A DNA stretch of 64,000 nucleotides from Actinomyces sp. (GCA_022649165.1 JALCNR010000007.1:1-64000), one strand, 5' to 3'. Counted from the first letter of the stretch, positions 1 through 8,926 are shown. Made by a program: numbers and translations. Notes: a model not told the origin generated them from the sequence alone.

Positions 1-36
1 GGAGCAACACCTCCGAGTCCTGACGGCAGAACCACG

Positions 37-75
37 AGAGCCCTCATGTGCACCTGAAGCGCATGAGGGCTCTTT
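37..75 (+). terminator. Intrinsic terminator at left edge
   Basis: A perfect 12-bp inverted repeat (AGAGCCCTCATG, 13-nt loop, CATGAGGGCTCT) is followed by a short T run on the plus strand. It would end a rightward transcript that starts outside the window. Positions 76-175 hold no gene that I can support. Confidence 0.7.
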
Positions 76-175
76 ACGCATTTCCCGCGACCTATTCCGT
101 CATCCCGATCATCGGACTCTGCCGGTATAGGTCCTTGCTTCGGAGCCCAGCGGAAACGGTCGCGTCGTTATGCCG

Positions 176-2287
176 TCATGCTGTCTTGTCGGGCTCAGGT
201 GCGGTCTGGGCGGCGGGTCGTCGGGCGGCACGGATGCCGTTGAGTATGACGAGCACTTCGGCGATCTCGTGCACGAGCACGACCCCGGCCAGCCCGAGCA
301 CGCCGAAGAGCGCGAGCGGGAAGAGGGTGACGATGATCGCCAAGGCGAGTCCGATGTTCACGGTCATGATGCGCCGACCGCGGCGCGCGTGGGCGAGGGC
401 GGCGGGGATGAGCCGCAGGTCGTTACCGGTGAAGGCCACGTCGGCGGACTCGATGGCGGCGGCCGATCCTTTGGCGCCCATGGCGATGCCGACGGTGGCA
501 GTGGCCAGGGCGGGCGCGTCGTTGATGCCGTCGCCGACCATGGCCGTCGGATCCTTGCTCGCGAGGGAGGCGACGGCTTGGGCCTTGTCTCGGGGCAGCT
601 GTCCGGCTCTCACGTCGCTGATACCCGCCTGGGCGGCGAGGGCGTGCGCGGTGCGTGGGTTGTCACCGGTGAGCATGACCGTGTCGATACCCATGTCGTT
701 CAGGATGGCGATGGTCTGGGCTGATTCGGGCCGCAGCTCGTCGCGCACGCCGATCAGGCCGGCGATGGCGCCGTCCGTCTCGACGGCGACGACGGTGATG
801 CCTTGGGCGGCCATGCGTTCGACGGCCTCGGCGTATTCGCCGGGGTGAAGCCAGTGGGTGTTGCCCACTCGCACCTTGGTGGTTCCGACGTATCCCGTCA
901 GCCCGTGTCCGGCGTCCTCTTCGATGTCGCGGCCGGCGGGAGTCTTGGGGCATGCGGCGGTGATCGCGGCGGCGAGCGGATGGCTGCTGGAGGTCTCCAG
1001 TGCCGCGGCGAAGGCCAAGAGCTCCTGCTCCGGGTATTGGTTGGAGGCGACTTCGACGACCTGGGGCTCGCCGCGGGTGAGGGTGCCGGTCTTGTCCAAT
1101 GCGACGGTGCTGATGGTGCCGAGCTGCTCGAAGGCCTGGCCGGACTTGATGACCACGCCGTACTCGGACGCCGAGCCGATGGCGCTGATGACGGTGACCG
1201 GCACGGCGATGGCCATGGCGCACGGCGAGGCGGCGACCAGTACGACCAGGGCGCGTTCGATCCACAGCCCCGGGTCGCCCACGATGAACCCGAACACGGC
1301 GATCAGGCCGGCGATGATCAGCACGGCGGGCACGAGCGGGCGGGCGATGCGATCGGCGAGGCGGGCCCGTTCGCCCTTCTTCGCGTGGGCCTGCTCGACC
1401 AGGGCCACGATCTGGGTCAACGAATTGTCGCGGCCGTCGGCTGTCGCCTCGACGAGCAGCGTGCCCGAGCCGTTGACCGAGCCGGCCAGCACCTGGTCGC
1501 CAGGCTCGACGGATACGGGGATCGATTCGCCGGTCACCGCCGAGGTGTCCAGGCTGGAACGGCCCTGGGCGACCACGCCGTCGGTGGCGACCCGGTCGCC
1601 GGCGCCAACCACGAGCAGGTCGAGCTCACGAATCTGGGCGACCGGGATCGTCTCCGCGGCCCCATTCCGCTCGACTCGTGCGGTGTCCGGAATCAGGGAC
1701 AGCAGGGCGCGCAGCCCTTCCTTTGCCCGGTCCATCGCCCGGTCCTCCAGGGCCTCGGACAGGGAGAACAGGAACGCCAGGGCGGCGGCCTCGCCGACAT
1801 GGCCCAGGATTACCGCGCCGACCGCGGCGATGGTCATCAGCAGGCCCACGCCGATGCGGCCGCGAATCAGGCGCAGCAGCGTGCCGGGCACGAACGTGTA
1901 CGCGCCGGCGAGCAGCGCGACCCAGTGCAGCACGGTTCCCGCCGTGCCCAGGCCCGACCATTGCAGGCCGTAGCCCGCGACCAGCGCCACGCCGGAGACC
2001 GCCGAGGGCAGCAACGCCAGGTCACGCCACCACGGCGGGCGCACCTCTTCCTCGTCGTCGTCCCTCGACGCGCCGAACAGCGGCGCGGGATTCGGGCCGC
2101 AGCACGCGTCGCCATCATCAGCCACGGGCCGAGCACACTCCCGCGACTCGTCGCGTCCTGCCGCCGATGGTTCGTCGTGGGCGCAGCAGCCGCATGAAGG
2201 GGCCGCGGACTGACCCGGCACCCGGGTCAGCGACACGGGACTCTTCGCGCAAGCGGACCTCTCGGCCCCGCAGCACTCGTCACTCAT
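176..2287 (-). CDS. Heavy-metal P1B-type ATPase, probable Cd/Pb/Zn exporter
   Basis: This 703-residue membrane pump would export a soft divalent metal using ATP. Visible P-type landmarks are an SPC metal-binding motif near residue 356 in a membrane helix, the phosphorylation motif DKTGT near 398, and GDGINDAP near 584. The SPC variant replaces the CPC seen in most Zn/Cd pumps. The first 65 residues form no standard heavy-metal-associated domain but carry several Cys-Cys and Cys-x-Cys-Cys groups, a likely flexible metal-binding tail. The start codon overlaps the last 8 bases of the upstream cmtR-like gene, so the two are co-transcribed and probably coupled. With a Cd/Pb sensor beside it, Cd/Pb export is the best guess. 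It is probably cargo of the conjugative element to the right. Confidence 0.93.
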   Translation of the reverse strand: MSDECCGAERSACAKSPVSLTRVPGQSAAPSCGCCAHDEPSAAGRDESRECARPVADDGDACCGPNPAPLFGASRDDDEEEVRPPWWRDLALLPSAVSGVALVAGYGLQWSGLGTAGTVLHWVALLAGAYTFVPGTLLRLIRGRIGVGLLMTIAAVGAVILGHVGEAAALAFLFSLSEALEDRAMDRAKEGLRALLSLIPDTARVERNGAAETIPVAQIRELDLLVVGAGDRVATDGVVAQGRSSLDTSAVTGESIPVSVEPGDQVLAGSVNGSGTLLVEATADGRDNSLTQIVALVEQAHAKKGERARLADRIARPLVPAVLIIAGLIAVFGFIVGDPGLWIERALVVLVAASPCAMAIAVPVTVISAIGSASEYGVVIKSGQAFEQLGTISTVALDKTGTLTRGEPQVVEVASNQYPEQELLAFAAALETSSSHPLAAAITAACPKTPAGRDIEEDAGHGLTGYVGTTKVRVGNTHWLHPGEYAEAVERMAAQGITVVAVETDGAIAGLIGVRDELRPESAQTIAILNDMGIDTVMLTGDNPRTAHALAAQAGISDVRAGQLPRDKAQAVASLASKDPTAMVGDGINDAPALATATVGIAMGAKGSAAAIESADVAFTGNDLRLIPAALAHARRGRRIMTVNIGLALAIIVTLFPLALFGVLGLAGVVLVHEIAEVLVILNGIRAARRPAAQTAPEPDKTA

Positions 2288-2666
2288 GGATCGCCACCGC
2301 CTCGCCGCTGTCCTGCGGGGCCTTGGCCCCGCAGCCGGGCGTGGTGCACTCGGGATCCAGGCACACCTCGTTCTCGTCGACGGCCAGCGTCACATCCACC
2401 AGTGCGGTCAGCGCGGCCGTCAGATGGGGGTCGGCGATCTCGTAGCGCGTGCGCCGCCCCTCCGGCTCGGCCACGACGATGCCGCAGCCGCGCAGGCAGG
2501 ACAGATGATTCGACACGTTCGTGCGCGAAAGCCCAAGCTCGCGCGCCAGCACCGCCGGATAGCTCGGCGCATCCAGCAGCGCCAGCAGAATACGCGATCT
2601 CGTCGGGTCCGCCATCGCGCGGCCCAACCGGTTCATCGCATCAACCCTCGAAGCAATAGTCAGCAT
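2280..2666 (-). CDS. cmtR: ArsR/SmtB-family Cd(II)/Pb(II) sensor, CmtR-like
   Basis: This 128-residue winged-helix repressor should release its operator when it binds Cd or Pb, switching on the adjacent pump. I start it at ATG 2666 (MLTIAS) because Cys57, Cys61 and Cys102 then fall at the same positions as the three thiolate ligands known in Mycobacterium tuberculosis CmtR. Cys57 and Cys61 lie in HLSCLRGCG at the end of the recognition helix; Cys102 begins CLDPECTTPGC, which adds two more cysteines that CmtR lacks as far as I recall. Upstream in-frame starts up to 2702 would place the repeated operator inside the gene. The gene reads away from the conjugation genes, across a 199-bp divergent gap. 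Confidence 0.92.
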   Translation of the reverse strand: MLTIASRVDAMNRLGRAMADPTRSRILLALLDAPSYPAVLARELGLSRTNVSNHLSCLRGCGIVVAEPEGRRTRYEIADPHLTAALTALVDVTLAVDENEVCLDPECTTPGCGAKAPQDSGEAVAIHE

Positions 2667-2714
2667 ACAATGACCATACATCGACTGCTGACCATACAGC
2701 AAGTGATGACCATT
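2660..2714. promoter_or_regulatory. Repeated operator candidate for the CmtR-like sensor
   Basis: The sequence TGACCATACA occurs at 2671-2680 and again at 2689-2698, with a third, weaker copy TGACCATTCG at 2707-2716. The copies are exactly 18 bp apart. A related TCAGCATACA lies at 2660-2669, reaching the cmtR start codon. The array is in the region expected for the cmtR promoter and is a plausible autoregulatory operator. Confidence 0.6.
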
Positions 2715-2865
2715 CGTGGGAGTGTCGCCTGACCGCCGAAGGAAACCATCTCAGCCGCGCCATCCGGCGGGGCGGCCGGTGCGCACCTGCCAGCAGAGCC
2801 CATACCCGGTCGCAGCACCGCATCAAGGAATCGACGCTGCCGCCAAACCTAGCGAGGTGACAGCA

Positions 2866-3132
2866 ATGAATGTGTTTCCTGATTTCGGCGGCCTGACCGG
2901 CATCGACAGCCTGCGCGATGTCGTGGGCGCCTTGTTGACCATCACCCTGGTCGCCTCGGTCGCCGCGCTCATCGCCTCGGGGGTGGTGTGGGCGTTCGGC
3001 GCATCCAGCGGCAACTACCAGCTCGCCTCGCGCGGGCGCACCGGGGTGCTCGTCGCCCTGGGGGTCGCGGTCATGGCCGGCGGCGGCGTGGCATTGCTGA
3101 ACTGGCTGATCGGCGTCGGCGGCCAGCTCTGA
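2866..3132 (+). CDS. Small two-helix membrane protein, pilin-like (DUF6112-like)
   Basis: This 88-residue protein opens the transfer module. It has two hydrophobic segments (about residues 22-45 and 58-82) joined by a short polar loop with SSGNYQLASRGR, an arrangement typical of VirB2/TrbC-like pilin subunits and of the DUF6112 family that heads actinobacterial conjugation operons. I start it at ATG 2866, preceded by GCGAGGTGACAGCA, because the longer frame from 2716 adds an unrelated arginine-rich stretch. A tandem paralogue follows at 3289 after an intrinsic terminator. The pilin role is inferred from size, topology and neighbours. Confidence 0.8.
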   Translation: MNVFPDFGGLTGIDSLRDVVGALLTITLVASVAALIASGVVWAFGASSGNYQLASRGRTGVLVALGVAVMAGGGVALLNWLIGVGGQL

Positions 3133-3168
3133 CCACCGTCTCCTCTCTCTTCCCGGCTCTTTCTTGCT

Positions 3169-3200
3169 GCCCGTCCTCCAACTCGGAGGGCGGGCTTTTC
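3169..3200 (+). terminator. Intrinsic terminator between the two pilin-like genes
   Basis: A perfect 11-bp stem (GCCCGTCCTCC paired with GGAGGGCGGGC, one G-U) with a 5-nt loop is followed by TTTTCTC. It lies 37 bases after the first pilin-like gene and before the second. It would end much of the transcription from the left and give the first gene its own abundant short mRNA. Confidence 0.85.
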
Positions 3201-3288
3201 TCATGTTCGGGGTGTGGGGGCGCACCTGTCTGGGGACATATCGCCGCCCGCATTCCGGTGGGCGGCCCCACTTGGATTGGAGCCCGTC

Positions 3289-3612
3289 ATGCACGACCTC
3301 ATTGCCTCTTCTTTCGCCCGGACTGTGGGCATCGTGGCGTTGGACATCAACATCACCCCGAACACGGACGGCCTGCCCGGCATCGCCCAGCTGCGCACGA
3401 TCGTGGGCGCGGTCATGACCGTCGGCCTCATCCTCTCCGTGCTCGCCCTGATCATCTCGGCGATCGTGTGGGGCTTCGGCGCCAACAGCTCCAACCCGCA
3501 CCTGGCCAGTCGGGGCAAGGTCGGCGTGCTCGTCTCGTGCGGCGCGGCGGTGATCTGCGGGGCCGCGGTCACGCTCATCAACTTCTTCTGGAACGTCGGC
3601 CAGGCCGTATGA
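3289..3612 (+). CDS. Second pilin-like membrane protein, paralogue of 2866-3132
   Basis: This 107-residue protein repeats the layout of its neighbour. Both share the pattern GLxGIxxLRxxVGA, then two membrane helices separated by an SSNPHLASRGKVGVLV-type loop and an aromatic C-terminal segment. I start it at ATG 3289, which follows GGATTGGAGCCCGTC; the open frame reaches back to 3214 but without a better ribosome site. Its extra N-terminal 20 residues are mildly hydrophobic. The pair looks like a tandem duplication of a conjugative pilin or channel subunit. Why two are needed is unknown. Confidence 0.78.
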   Translation: MHDLIASSFARTVGIVALDINITPNTDGLPGIAQLRTIVGAVMTVGLILSVLALIISAIVWGFGANSSNPHLASRGKVGVLVSCGAAVICGAAVTLINFFWNVGQAV

Positions 3613-3643
3613 GCCAGGCCACTCAAGCGAAGGGAGAGGGCTG

Positions 3644-5167
3644 ATGGGCGTGTGCGATGTCCCCGTCATCTCCAACGTGTGCGACGTGGCCGGAGAAGCC
3701 GCCGCCACGCTGGTGTCGGCGCCGTTCGAGTGGCTGGCCGCCGCGATGGGCGAGGCCGCCGGCTGGCTGTTCCAAGCCGTCTGGAGCGTGTTCGACACCA
3801 CCACCCTGGTGGACGTGACCCGCCCCGAATACGTGAAGGTCTACAACCTGATCTTCGGCATCGGCGCCACCCTCATGCTCCTCTTCTTCCTCCTCCAGCT
3901 CATCACCGGGCTCATCCGCCGCGACCCCGGCGCCCTGACCCGCGCCGCCCTCGGCCTGGCCAGAAGCGTGCTCGGCTCGTTCCTGGTCACCGCGCTGGTG
4001 GGTCTGGCGTTGCAGATCACCGACCAGCTGTCCACCGGCATCATCCAGGCCGCCGGAGAGACCACGGCGAGCATGGGCGACAAGATCGCCGCCCTAGTCG
4101 CCGGGCTGGGCGGGCTGACCATGGCCTCGCCCGGCGTCGGAGCCATATTGATCATCTTCCTGGCCGGGCTGGCCATCGCCTCGGCCGCCATCGTCTGGCT
4201 GTCGCTATTGATCCGCAAGGCGCTCTTGCTGGTGGCGGTCGTGCTGGCCCCCTTGGCGTTCTCCGGCTCCTCCTGGGACGCCGCCAAAGGCTGGATTAGT
4301 AAATGGGCGATGTTCGTCCTCGCATTGATCCTGTCGAAATTGGTGCTGGTGGTGATCTTCCTGGTCGCCGTCACCCAGGTCTCCGCCCCCATCTCCACCG
4401 ACCTGGCGTCGGTGTCGGACCCGCTGGCCGGCATCGTGCTCATGGCCCTGGCCGGATTCAGCCCGTACATGGTCTACCGGTTCCTCTCCTTCGTGGGCGT
4501 GGATTTGTACAACCAGATGGGCGCCGAACAAGACGCCAAGACCGCCCTGAACCGGCCCCTGCCGATCCCGGCCACGGGGTCGGGCGACAGGCCGAAGAAA
4601 ATCCTCGACAGCAGCACCGGCAACAGCAAGAGCAACAACGGCAACGGAGACGGCGGCAACGGTGGTTCGTCGCCGGCCGCCTCCGCGCCAAGCGCCCCAT
4701 CCTCGGGCGGCCAAGGTGCTGCCGCATCTGGCGAAGCCGGTACATCGAGCGGTGCCGCATCTTCTGGCGCGGGAGCGTCCGGAAGTGGTGCGGCATCCGG
4801 AAGTGGAGCGGGCGCGTCGGGTGGCGCGGCTGCGGGTGGCGCTGCGGTCGCGGCTCCGGTGGCGGGGGCGGTGGTCGTGGCGAAGGAGGCTGCCACCGCC
4901 GGCCCGAAGGCGGCTGGCAAGCTCGCCGGGCAGGCCGAGCAGACCGCCGACGCGGCCAACCAGAGCGCCAGCACACCGCCCAGTTCTTCGCCGCCGTCGA
5001 ACGCGCCCACACGCGCGCCCTCAGCGGCACCGTCATCGTCCGCCCCAGCATCGGCGCCGTCGGCGCCGTCTCCGTCGTCATCGTCCGGTTCGAGCGCTCC
5101 GCGTGGGAGCGAGCCACCGCCACCCTCGCCGCCGCCCGTCCCACGCACCCCGCTCTCGAAGGAGTAA
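3644..5167 (+). CDS. VirB6/TrbL-like polytopic conjugation protein
   Basis: The 507-residue product is probably the inner-membrane channel of the mating apparatus. The first 60 residues are amphipathic. About six hydrophobic segments lie between residues 65 and 290, the usual TrbL/VirB6 pattern. From about residue 315 the chain becomes low-complexity, rich in Ser, Gly, Ala and Pro, probably an extended extracytoplasmic or linker tail; such tails are common in actinobacterial TrbL-like proteins. The start ATG 3644 has a good ribosome site (AAGGGAGAGG). It lies 31 bp after the second pilin-like gene and 4 bp before the SCO6880-like gene, so they form one operon. Confidence 0.82.
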   Translation: MGVCDVPVISNVCDVAGEAAATLVSAPFEWLAAAMGEAAGWLFQAVWSVFDTTTLVDVTRPEYVKVYNLIFGIGATLMLLFFLLQLITGLIRRDPGALTRAALGLARSVLGSFLVTALVGLALQITDQLSTGIIQAAGETTASMGDKIAALVAGLGGLTMASPGVGAILIIFLAGLAIASAAIVWLSLLIRKALLLVAVVLAPLAFSGSSWDAAKGWISKWAMFVLALILSKLVLVVIFLVAVTQVSAPISTDLASVSDPLAGIVLMALAGFSPYMVYRFLSFVGVDLYNQMGAEQDAKTALNRPLPIPATGSGDRPKKILDSSTGNSKSNNGNGDGGNGGSSPAASAPSAPSSGGQGAAASGEAGTSSGAASSGAGASGSGAASGSGAGASGGAAAGGAAVAAPVAGAVVVAKEAATAGPKAAGKLAGQAEQTADAANQSASTPPSSSPPSNAPTRAPSAAPSSSAPASAPSAPSPSSSSGSSAPRGSEPPPPSPPPVPRTPLSKE

Positions 5168-5171
5168 GACC

Positions 5172-6635
5172 ATGAGCAGCAGCGACAGCACGCCGTCCAC
5201 CGAGCTGGTGCCGGTGAAGTTCTCCCGCCTGACCCGAAGAGGCATCCTCCTCGGCCTCTCGGCCGCCCAGCTGACGGTCCTGGCTGTGGCGGTGGCGACG
5301 ATCGTGGCCGCGGTGTATGCGGGCGGGGGCATGATGCTGGCCTACACTGCGCCCATCTGGGCCACCTGCGTCGCCCTGACCTGGATTCCGGTCGCCGGCC
5401 GCCCGTTGGTGGAGTGGCTGCCGGTGGGCTTCTGGTGGCTGTGGAAGACCACCGGCGGGCAGCTCCTGTACCGGCGCAGGATCGTCGCGCCCCGCCCCGA
5501 AGGCACCTTGGCGCTGCCGGGCGACTTGGCCCGCCTGCGCGAGTACACCGACCCTACGAGCGGGGCGTGCATGATCCACGACCCGCACGGGGCCACGCTG
5601 ACCGCCATCTGCGAGGTGTCGCATCCCGCGTTCATTCTCCTGGACCCCGGCGAGCAGGAACGCCGCGTCACCGCGTGGGGCCGGGTCCTGGCCACCGCGT
5701 GCCGCTCGGGGCGGATCGCCACCGTGCAGGTCCTGGAGCGGACTTTGCCGGATTCGGGCACCGGGCTGGCCGAATGGTGGGCCCAGCACGGCGCGCAGGA
5801 TGGCTCCTGGGCGTCCACCACCTACGCGGAGCTGATCGAGCGGGCCGGCCCGGCCGGGGAACGCCATGCCACGACGATCAGCCTCGCCTTGAATATGAGG
5901 AATGCGGCCCGCCAGATCAGGACCGCGGGCGGCGGCATCAAAGGCGCCGCGGCCGTGCTGCGCCAGGAGATGGGGACGCTGACCACCGCCTTGCGCTCGG
6001 CGGATTTGAACCCGTCGGGCTGGCTTGCGGCCGGGGATGTGGCGGTGATCCTGCGCTCCGCCTACGACCCCGCCATCGCCGCCGCCCTGGAACGCCACGG
6101 TTCTATTGGACGGGAGCTGGCCACGGCCGGCCCGGTCGCCGTCACCGAAACCTGGAACAGCCTGCGCACCGACTCCGCCCGCCACACCGTCCTGTGGGTC
6201 AGCGAATGGCCCAGGTCGCTCGTCTATCCCGGGTTCCTGGCCCCCTTGGCGCTGTCCAGCGGCATCCAGCGCTCCATCAGCCTGCTGTACACGCCGTTGC
6301 GCTCGGACATCGCGGCGCGGGATATCAGGAAGAAGAAGGTCGAGTACATCTCCGACGCCACCCAACGCGCCCGGATCGGCCAGATCGAGGACGCCGCCCA
6401 GAGGGCCGAATACCACGACGTGCTCCAACAGGAATCCGAACTCACCGCAGGCCACGGCGTCCTGCGCTACTCCGGTCTCATCTCCATCAGCGCGCCCAGT
6501 GAGGCGGAGCTGGAGGCGGCGGTCGCGGCCATCGAGCAGGCCGCCATCCAAGCCTCCTGCGAGACCCGGCGTCTGGTCGGCCAGCAGGCCCAGGCCTTCA
6601 CCGCCGCAGCCCTCCCACTCGCCCGAACCATCTAA
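5172..6635 (+). CDS. SCO6880-family conjugation membrane protein
   Basis: This 487-residue protein starts MSSSDSTPS at ATG 5172, 4 bp after the VirB6-like stop. Two hydrophobic segments (about residues 30-50 and 53-75) are followed by a long soluble part. The order, two helices near the N terminus between a TrbL-like protein and a VirB4-like ATPase, matches the SCO6880/PrgI-like proteins of actinobacterial type IV secretion modules. No catalytic motif is seen. It probably anchors the ATPase to the membrane channel, as the VirB3 part of VirB3-VirB4 fusions does. The open frame extends further upstream, but that part is antisense-like composition over the repetitive VirB6 tail. Confidence 0.8.
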   Translation: MSSSDSTPSTELVPVKFSRLTRRGILLGLSAAQLTVLAVAVATIVAAVYAGGGMMLAYTAPIWATCVALTWIPVAGRPLVEWLPVGFWWLWKTTGGQLLYRRRIVAPRPEGTLALPGDLARLREYTDPTSGACMIHDPHGATLTAICEVSHPAFILLDPGEQERRVTAWGRVLATACRSGRIATVQVLERTLPDSGTGLAEWWAQHGAQDGSWASTTYAELIERAGPAGERHATTISLALNMRNAARQIRTAGGGIKGAAAVLRQEMGTLTTALRSADLNPSGWLAAGDVAVILRSAYDPAIAAALERHGSIGRELATAGPVAVTETWNSLRTDSARHTVLWVSEWPRSLVYPGFLAPLALSSGIQRSISLLYTPLRSDIAARDIRKKKVEYISDATQRARIGQIEDAAQRAEYHDVLQQESELTAGHGVLRYSGLISISAPSEAELEAAVAAIEQAAIQASCETRRLVGQQAQAFTAAALPLARTI

Positions 6636-6644
6636 GGAGACACC

Positions 6645-7433
6645 ATGCCCACCTACAACGATCCCATCGCCGACGCCGCGGAGGCGTCCGAGGCATTGCG
6701 CGGCCTGGCCCACGCCGGCGGCGTGTTCGCGCGTCCTGCGGACATGTACCGGGTGCTGGGCGACCTGTCCGCCAGTCTGCGCCACCTACACCAGATCGTC
6801 GAGCAGGTCGCCGCCAACCACGAAACCCGCGTCCCGTTCGCGTTCGACGACGCGGGCATCCACGAGACCGGCGTCCGCTACGCGCTGGACGTCGCCGAGC
6901 AGCTGCATCGGGCCGCCCGTCTGCTCGACCAGTCCTACGACCGGCTGGCCGACGGGTTCAGCGCCGCCGGCCGCATCGCCTGGCACCACGAGCCCGCACC
7001 AGACACCGACGTGGCGCTGGACCGGCAGTGGGTCACCGTCGTCTTCTTGCAAGGCGAAGAGGCCGACGAGGCGCTCGACATCATCCAGACCCAGGGCGTC
7101 GACGCGGCCGTCGAGCACCTGGCCTGCTGGGATTACGGGGCCGAGACCGACAGCGTCGCCATCACCAACGGGGACATCCGGGACGCGATCTCGGCCGGGG
7201 TGCTCGACAAGACCGCCGAATCCGGCCCGTACACGCTCTCGTATAACCCGTTCATGGGCCACGTCGCCCTCCACCGCCACCCCGCTACTGATGCGGCCGA
7301 GGAGGCGGCCACGTCGCCCGAACCCCAACCGGAACCGAAGCCGCCGTCAGGTCGCCGGAGGACACGGGCCATCACTCCTTATGAGCCGACGCGCCGGTCG
7401 GCATCCGATACTCCTCGGGGGCTGGGATTATGA
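6645..7433 (+). CDS. Conjugation-module protein of unknown function
   Basis: I do not recognise this 262-residue acidic protein. Residues 15-120 look helical, with regular Ala/Leu spacing as in coiled-coil or four-helix proteins. Residues 130-215 alternate acidic and aliphatic stretches. The tail after 225 is rich in Pro, Glu and Arg. There is no signal peptide or membrane helix. It starts 9 bp after the SCO6880-like gene behind CTAAGGAGACACC, and its stop overlaps the next start by 4 bp (ATGA), so it is translated together with the VirB4-like ATPase. A structural or regulatory role in transfer is inferred from position only. Confidence 0.7.
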   Translation: MPTYNDPIADAAEASEALRGLAHAGGVFARPADMYRVLGDLSASLRHLHQIVEQVAANHETRVPFAFDDAGIHETGVRYALDVAEQLHRAARLLDQSYDRLADGFSAAGRIAWHHEPAPDTDVALDRQWVTVVFLQGEEADEALDIIQTQGVDAAVEHLACWDYGAETDSVAITNGDIRDAISAGVLDKTAESGPYTLSYNPFMGHVALHRHPATDAAEEAATSPEPQPEPKPPSGRRRTRAITPYEPTRRSASDTPRGLGL

Positions 7434-8899
7434 GCGAGGAGAAGCTGCACACGACCGTCCTCGTCTCGCCCGCACGCGAGAAGCGCAAGCTGCGCAAGCA
7501 GCGCCGACAAGCAGCCGCCAAGCTCCAGCAGGAGCAGCGCCGCGCTGAACAGGACGCCGCGCGGGAGCGCCGGGAGGCGGAGCGGGCCGAACGCAACGCC
7601 ACCCGCTACCTGCCCAAGGCCGGCGAGCCCGGACCCGCCGCATTGCGCTCGCCGGGCCGCTTCCGCCTGCCCCGCCACCAAGACACCAGCGCCGTGCTGG
7701 CGGGGCAGTACCCGTTCCTGGCCGAAGGCGGCCTGGGGGCGGACGGCGTGTTCGTCGGCGCCGACCTGTATTCGGGCGGCTCGTTCGTGTACGACCCGTG
7801 GCAGCTGTACAAACAGGGCGTCATCACCGCGCCGAACCTCATCGTCGCCGGCATAGTCGGCTCCGGCAAATCCTCCCTCGCCAAAAGCCTCTACACCAGG
7901 AGCCTGCCGTTCGGGCGGCGGGTCTATATTCCCTGCGATCCCAAAGGCGAGCACACCCCGGTCGCCCAGGCCGTGGGAGGCCGGGCCATCATCCTCGGCC
8001 ACGGCCTGACCGCCCGACTGAACCCCCTGGACGAGGGCCACCGGCCGGCGGGGCTGTCGGATGCGGCGTGGGCGTCCACCGTCGCATCCCGACGCCGCGA
8101 CCTGCTCGGCGCCCTCGCCGAAACCGTCCTCGGCAGGCCGCTCACCCCGTTGGAGCACACCGCCCTCGACGCGGCTCTCACCGCCACTGTCAGAGACAAC
8201 GCGGTGCCGATCCTGCCCATGATCGTCGACCGGCTCTTCACCCCCGACCCGCACGGCGACGACGGCAGGCTCGCCGAAGACGGGCGTCTGGTCGCCCACG
8301 CGCTGCGCCGCCTGGTCGCCGGCGACCTGGCCGGCCTGTTCGACGGGCCCAGCACGATCGCGTTCGACCCCACGCTGCCCATGATCTCCCTGGACCTGTC
8401 GCGGGTGGCGGAGAACACCGCGCTGCTCTCGGTGCTCATGACCTGCGCGTCCGCGTGGATGGAGGCCGCATTGCTCGACCCCCAGGGCGGGCAGCGCTGG
8501 ATGGTCTACGACGAAGCCTGGCGGCTCATGAACCACCCCGCACTGCTGCGCCGCATGGATGCCCAATGGCGGCTGGCCCGGCATTACGGGATTGCGAACA
8601 TGCTGGTATTCCACAAGCTCACCGACCTGGACACCGTCGGCGACCTGGGCTCCGCCAACCGCGCCCTGGCCACCAGCTTGCTGGCGAACGCGGAGACCAG
8701 GATCATCTACCGGCAGGAATCCGACCAGCTCGGCATCACCGCCCAGACATTGGGCCTGACCGGCACCGAACAGAAGCTCCTCCCGACCCTCTCGACCGGG
8801 CAGGGCCTGTGGCGCATCAAAGACCGCTCCTTCGTCGTCCAACACCAGATGCACCCCAACGAACTCGCCCTGTTCGACACCACCAGCCGCATGGGCTAA
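7430..8899 (+). CDS. VirB4/TraC-like conjugation ATPase
   Basis: This 489-residue cytoplasmic ATPase should power assembly of the mating channel. A charged coiled-coil-like N terminus (residues 15-60, rich in Arg, Gln and Ala) precedes the P-loop GIVGSGKSS near residue 143. The Walker B segment MVYDEAW lies near 357, followed by the HxxLARHYG-type stretch and a motif with Asp-Gln common in VirB4 C termini. It is shorter than classical VirB4 proteins (about 800) because the N-terminal domain is carried by the separate SCO6880-like gene. ATGA overlap with the preceding gene shows translational coupling. Confidence 0.88.
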   Translation: MSEEKLHTTVLVSPAREKRKLRKQRRQAAAKLQQEQRRAEQDAARERREAERAERNATRYLPKAGEPGPAALRSPGRFRLPRHQDTSAVLAGQYPFLAEGGLGADGVFVGADLYSGGSFVYDPWQLYKQGVITAPNLIVAGIVGSGKSSLAKSLYTRSLPFGRRVYIPCDPKGEHTPVAQAVGGRAIILGHGLTARLNPLDEGHRPAGLSDAAWASTVASRRRDLLGALAETVLGRPLTPLEHTALDAALTATVRDNAVPILPMIVDRLFTPDPHGDDGRLAEDGRLVAHALRRLVAGDLAGLFDGPSTIAFDPTLPMISLDLSRVAENTALLSVLMTCASAWMEAALLDPQGGQRWMVYDEAWRLMNHPALLRRMDAQWRLARHYGIANMLVFHKLTDLDTVGDLGSANRALATSLLANAETRIIYRQESDQLGITAQTLGLTGTEQKLLPTLSTGQGLWRIKDRSFVVQHQMHPNELALFDTTSRMG

Positions 8900-8911
8900 G
8901 TTTCCCGCAAG

Positions 8912-8926
8912 TTCAGGAATCCTGAA
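8912..8926. promoter_or_regulatory. Perfect palindrome after the VirB4-like gene
   Basis: TTCAGGA-A-TCCTGAA is a 15-nt palindrome 12 bp after the VirB4-like stop codon, with a partly matched AAG...CTT extension. No T run follows, so it resembles an operator or small mRNA hairpin rather than a terminator. It lies in the 131-bp gap before the next gene. Confidence 0.4.

Noticed and set aside
1-170. Left attachment site of the conjugative element
   Set aside because: No copy of the tRNA-His 3' end is present near the left edge; the border must lie outside the window.
4458-6785. Very long minus-strand open frame (775 codons) across the VirB6- and SCO6880-like genes
   Set aside because: It is antisense to two genes with clear conjugation features and ribosome sites; its product is repetitive Gly/Arg/Pro sequence, as expected from GC-rich antisense DNA.
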